Assembly: GCF_031626495.1 (NCBI RefSeq)
Contig: NZ_JAMQOJ010000006.1
Coordinates: 372,001-436,000, forward strand
Direction: 5' to 3'
DNA length: 64,000 nucleotides
From: Natrinema sp031626495
GTDB lineage: Archaea; Halobacteriota; Halobacteria; Halobacteriales; Natrialbaceae
Below, in pieces: positions 62,873-64,000 of the stretch (position 1 is the stretch's first letter; each line of letters starts with the position of its first letter). Under the pieces are notes generated by a model that saw only the letters and a list, made by a program, of their open reading frames with translations, was not told where the DNA came from and searched no databases. Position numbers and translations under genes: made by a program.

Positions 62873-62880
62873 ATATATAA
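62873..62880 (+). promoter_or_regulatory. TATA element of iclR copy 2
   Basis: atatataa ends 25 bases before ATG 62905, matching the promoter spacing of copy 1. Confidence 0.5.
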
Positions 62881-62904
62881 GTTATAGACGGGGGAGCAAT
62901 TGGT

Positions 62905-63684
62905 ATGGGCGAGAAACAAGACAAGGGCCAACGTACGATTCAATCCGTTGAGAAGGCGTGTCAAATCGTCAGGGCGTTACGGGAACTCGACGGCGCGGGG
63001 GTAACCGAGATCGCGGATCAGGTGAATATGTCCAAAGGATCGGCGCACACGTACCTGAAGACGCTGCAGCGAAACAACATCGTGACCGAGATTGACGGAC
63101 GCTATCAGCTCGGCCTCTTCTTACTCGAGCTCGGCGAGTACGTCAAACATCAGAATGAAGTGTGGCAGTTCGCCCAAGAGCCGCTCGAGGAGATGGCTGC
63201 AGAGACGGGCGAGTTGGCCCGTCTGATCGTTCGAGAACAGGGCTATGGGGTCTATCTCGCGAAAGCAGCAGGAGAGCACGCGATCGAGACGACGATTCGC
63301 CCGGGCCAGCGCGAATATCTCCACTATACGTCGCAAGGAAAGGCGATTCTCGCCCACATGTCCGAAGCCGAGGTACGAAAGGTCATCGATACGCACGGCC
63401 TGCCGAAGCGAACGGAGAAGACGATTACGGAGTCAGCCGAGTTATTCGAGGAATTAGAGGAGATCCGCGAGCGGGGAATCGCCTTCAGCCAGAGCGAACG
63501 AACCCGGGGCTTGCGATGTGTCGCCGCGCCGATTCATGCACCGAGCGGTACGGTCGTAGCCGCAATCGGCGTCTGTGGCCCCACGAGTCGCATGCGCGGG
63601 GATCGATTCCGCGAGGAGTTGCCGACGCTGGTCCGCGACAAAGCGAACGTCATCGAGGTCAACATGCAAATGGATGCAGATTAG
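62905..63684 (+). CDS. IclR-family transcriptional regulator (copy 2)
   Basis: 259 residues, same domain layout as copy 1 (winged helix followed by IclR effector domain). The N-terminal ~12 residues (MGEKQDKGQRTIQ) differ, then only five substitutions occur: K/E and A/V at HQN-WQF, T/A in KA-GEH, N/S and D/G in HAP--TVV. The two proteins should therefore recognise the same site and a similar effector. Its target is probably in the island or beyond the right edge. Confidence 0.93.
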   Translation: MGEKQDKGQRTIQSVEKACQIVRALRELDGAGVTEIADQVNMSKGSAHTYLKTLQRNNIVTEIDGRYQLGLFLLELGEYVKHQNEVWQFAQEPLEEMAAETGELARLIVREQGYGVYLAKAAGEHAIETTIRPGQREYLHYTSQGKAILAHMSEAEVRKVIDTHGLPKRTEKTITESAELFEELEEIRERGIAFSQSERTRGLRCVAAPIHAPSGTVVAAIGVCGPTSRMRGDRFREELPTLVRDKANVIEVNMQMDAD

Positions 63685-63720
63685 AAAGTAGAGTCGCCTG
63701 ATCTACAGACCGAAGGCCTA
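62941..63720 (+). repeat. direct repeat, iclR copy 2 with 3' flank
   Basis: Partner of 38511-39290; gap-free alignment including about 35 bases after the stop. High identity at the DNA level indicates recent duplication or gene conversion. Confidence 0.9.
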
Positions 63721-64000
63721 CTCTGTATCATCTTTCGTGAGAGTAAAGAATTTTGAAGGCTTGAAATTATTTAACCCCAAATATCTTATGAACGGAAAAT
63801 CCAGCAGTGCTGCGGATGACACTTGAGTTAGGCCTCGGTCTGACTCCTGGCTCTGCTACTGGGCTTATCAGATCAGTCTTGAACGCTCCGGTAACGTGAC
63901 CCAGTGAGACCGATATTGGGGATCAAGAGCCCTGTCGCCGGAGTATAGCCTGTAAAGGTTCTTCAGTACGCTGCAGTTATTCTTTACTATCAACCTCCAG
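63721..64000. other. region after iclR copy 2, promoter-like, no gene before edge
   Basis: The run ttaaccccaaatatcttatg (about 63769-63788) resembles the promoter segment after copy 1 (caacccccaaaatatattg, about 39375), so a second copy of the downstream promoter may start a gene beyond the edge. No complete ORF is present. Confidence 0.35.

Noticed and set aside
1..64000. CRISPR array or rRNA genes
   Set aside because: No regularly spaced short repeats and no rRNA-like conserved blocks were seen anywhere in the window.

Overview
The window is from an extremely halophilic archaeon (class Halobacteria). The DNA is GC-rich and the predicted proteins are acidic. Many genes have an AT-rich TATA element about 25 bases before an ATG with almost no leader. 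Substrate-binding lipoproteins carry twin-arginine signals with a lipobox, and F420-related genes and archaeal-type ribosomal protein S17e paralogs are present. The species cannot be named from sequence alone.

Region A (about 1-29 kb) is a purine and molybdenum-hydroxylase region. After an edge-cut F420:NADP oxidoreductase come two tandem [2Fe-2S] subunit / molybdopterin subunit pairs of the xanthine dehydrogenase family, neither with an FAD subunit. Next are three DsrE/F/H-like sulfur-relay proteins, an XdhC-YqeB fusion, SelD, a TusA-like protein, YqeC and a MocA-like nucleotidyltransferase. SelD with YqeB, YqeC and MocA, and with no SelA or tRNA-Sec in view, is the signature of the selenium-dependent molybdenum hydroxylase (SDMH) system, in which selenium goes to a labile Mo cofactor ligand rather than to selenocysteine. 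Adenine deaminase, a guanine-deaminase-like amidohydrolase, two NCS2 purine permeases, MoeA, an MFS carrier, CofC and RidA follow. The likely job is uptake and deamination of purines, then hydroxylation of hypoxanthine/xanthine by a possibly selenium-containing enzyme. A TnpB element interrupts the end of a second tusA-like gene, and a PhnD/PhnC transporter pair lacks a permease.

Region B (29-37 kb) holds two divergent S17e-like genes, a molybdate/tungstate ABC transporter facing a Tfx-family regulator, a tyrosine integrase with a strong palindrome upstream, msrA and a decayed ParA-like fragment. It reads as the edge of an integrated or plasmid-derived segment.

Region C (37-64 kb) is bracketed by two nearly identical IclR regulators, 24,430 bases apart in direct orientation. 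Each has a related AT-rich palindrome about 0.4 kb upstream. Between them lie a NicX-like ring-cleaving dioxygenase, two HSL-type esterases, a nitrilase-fold protein lacking its catalytic cysteine, a class V aminotransferase, SerB, an indoleamine 2,3-dioxygenase (IDO), a class I aminotransferase, SerA, a TIGR04076-type protein, a five-gene Liv-type ABC transporter, PdxS, TrpB and PEP synthase. Together these could run from pyruvate/PEP through serine to tryptophan and on to N-formylkynurenine, with PLP supply and a dedicated importer. The end product is unknown. This island and the SDMH maturation cluster are the two most interesting systems in the window.
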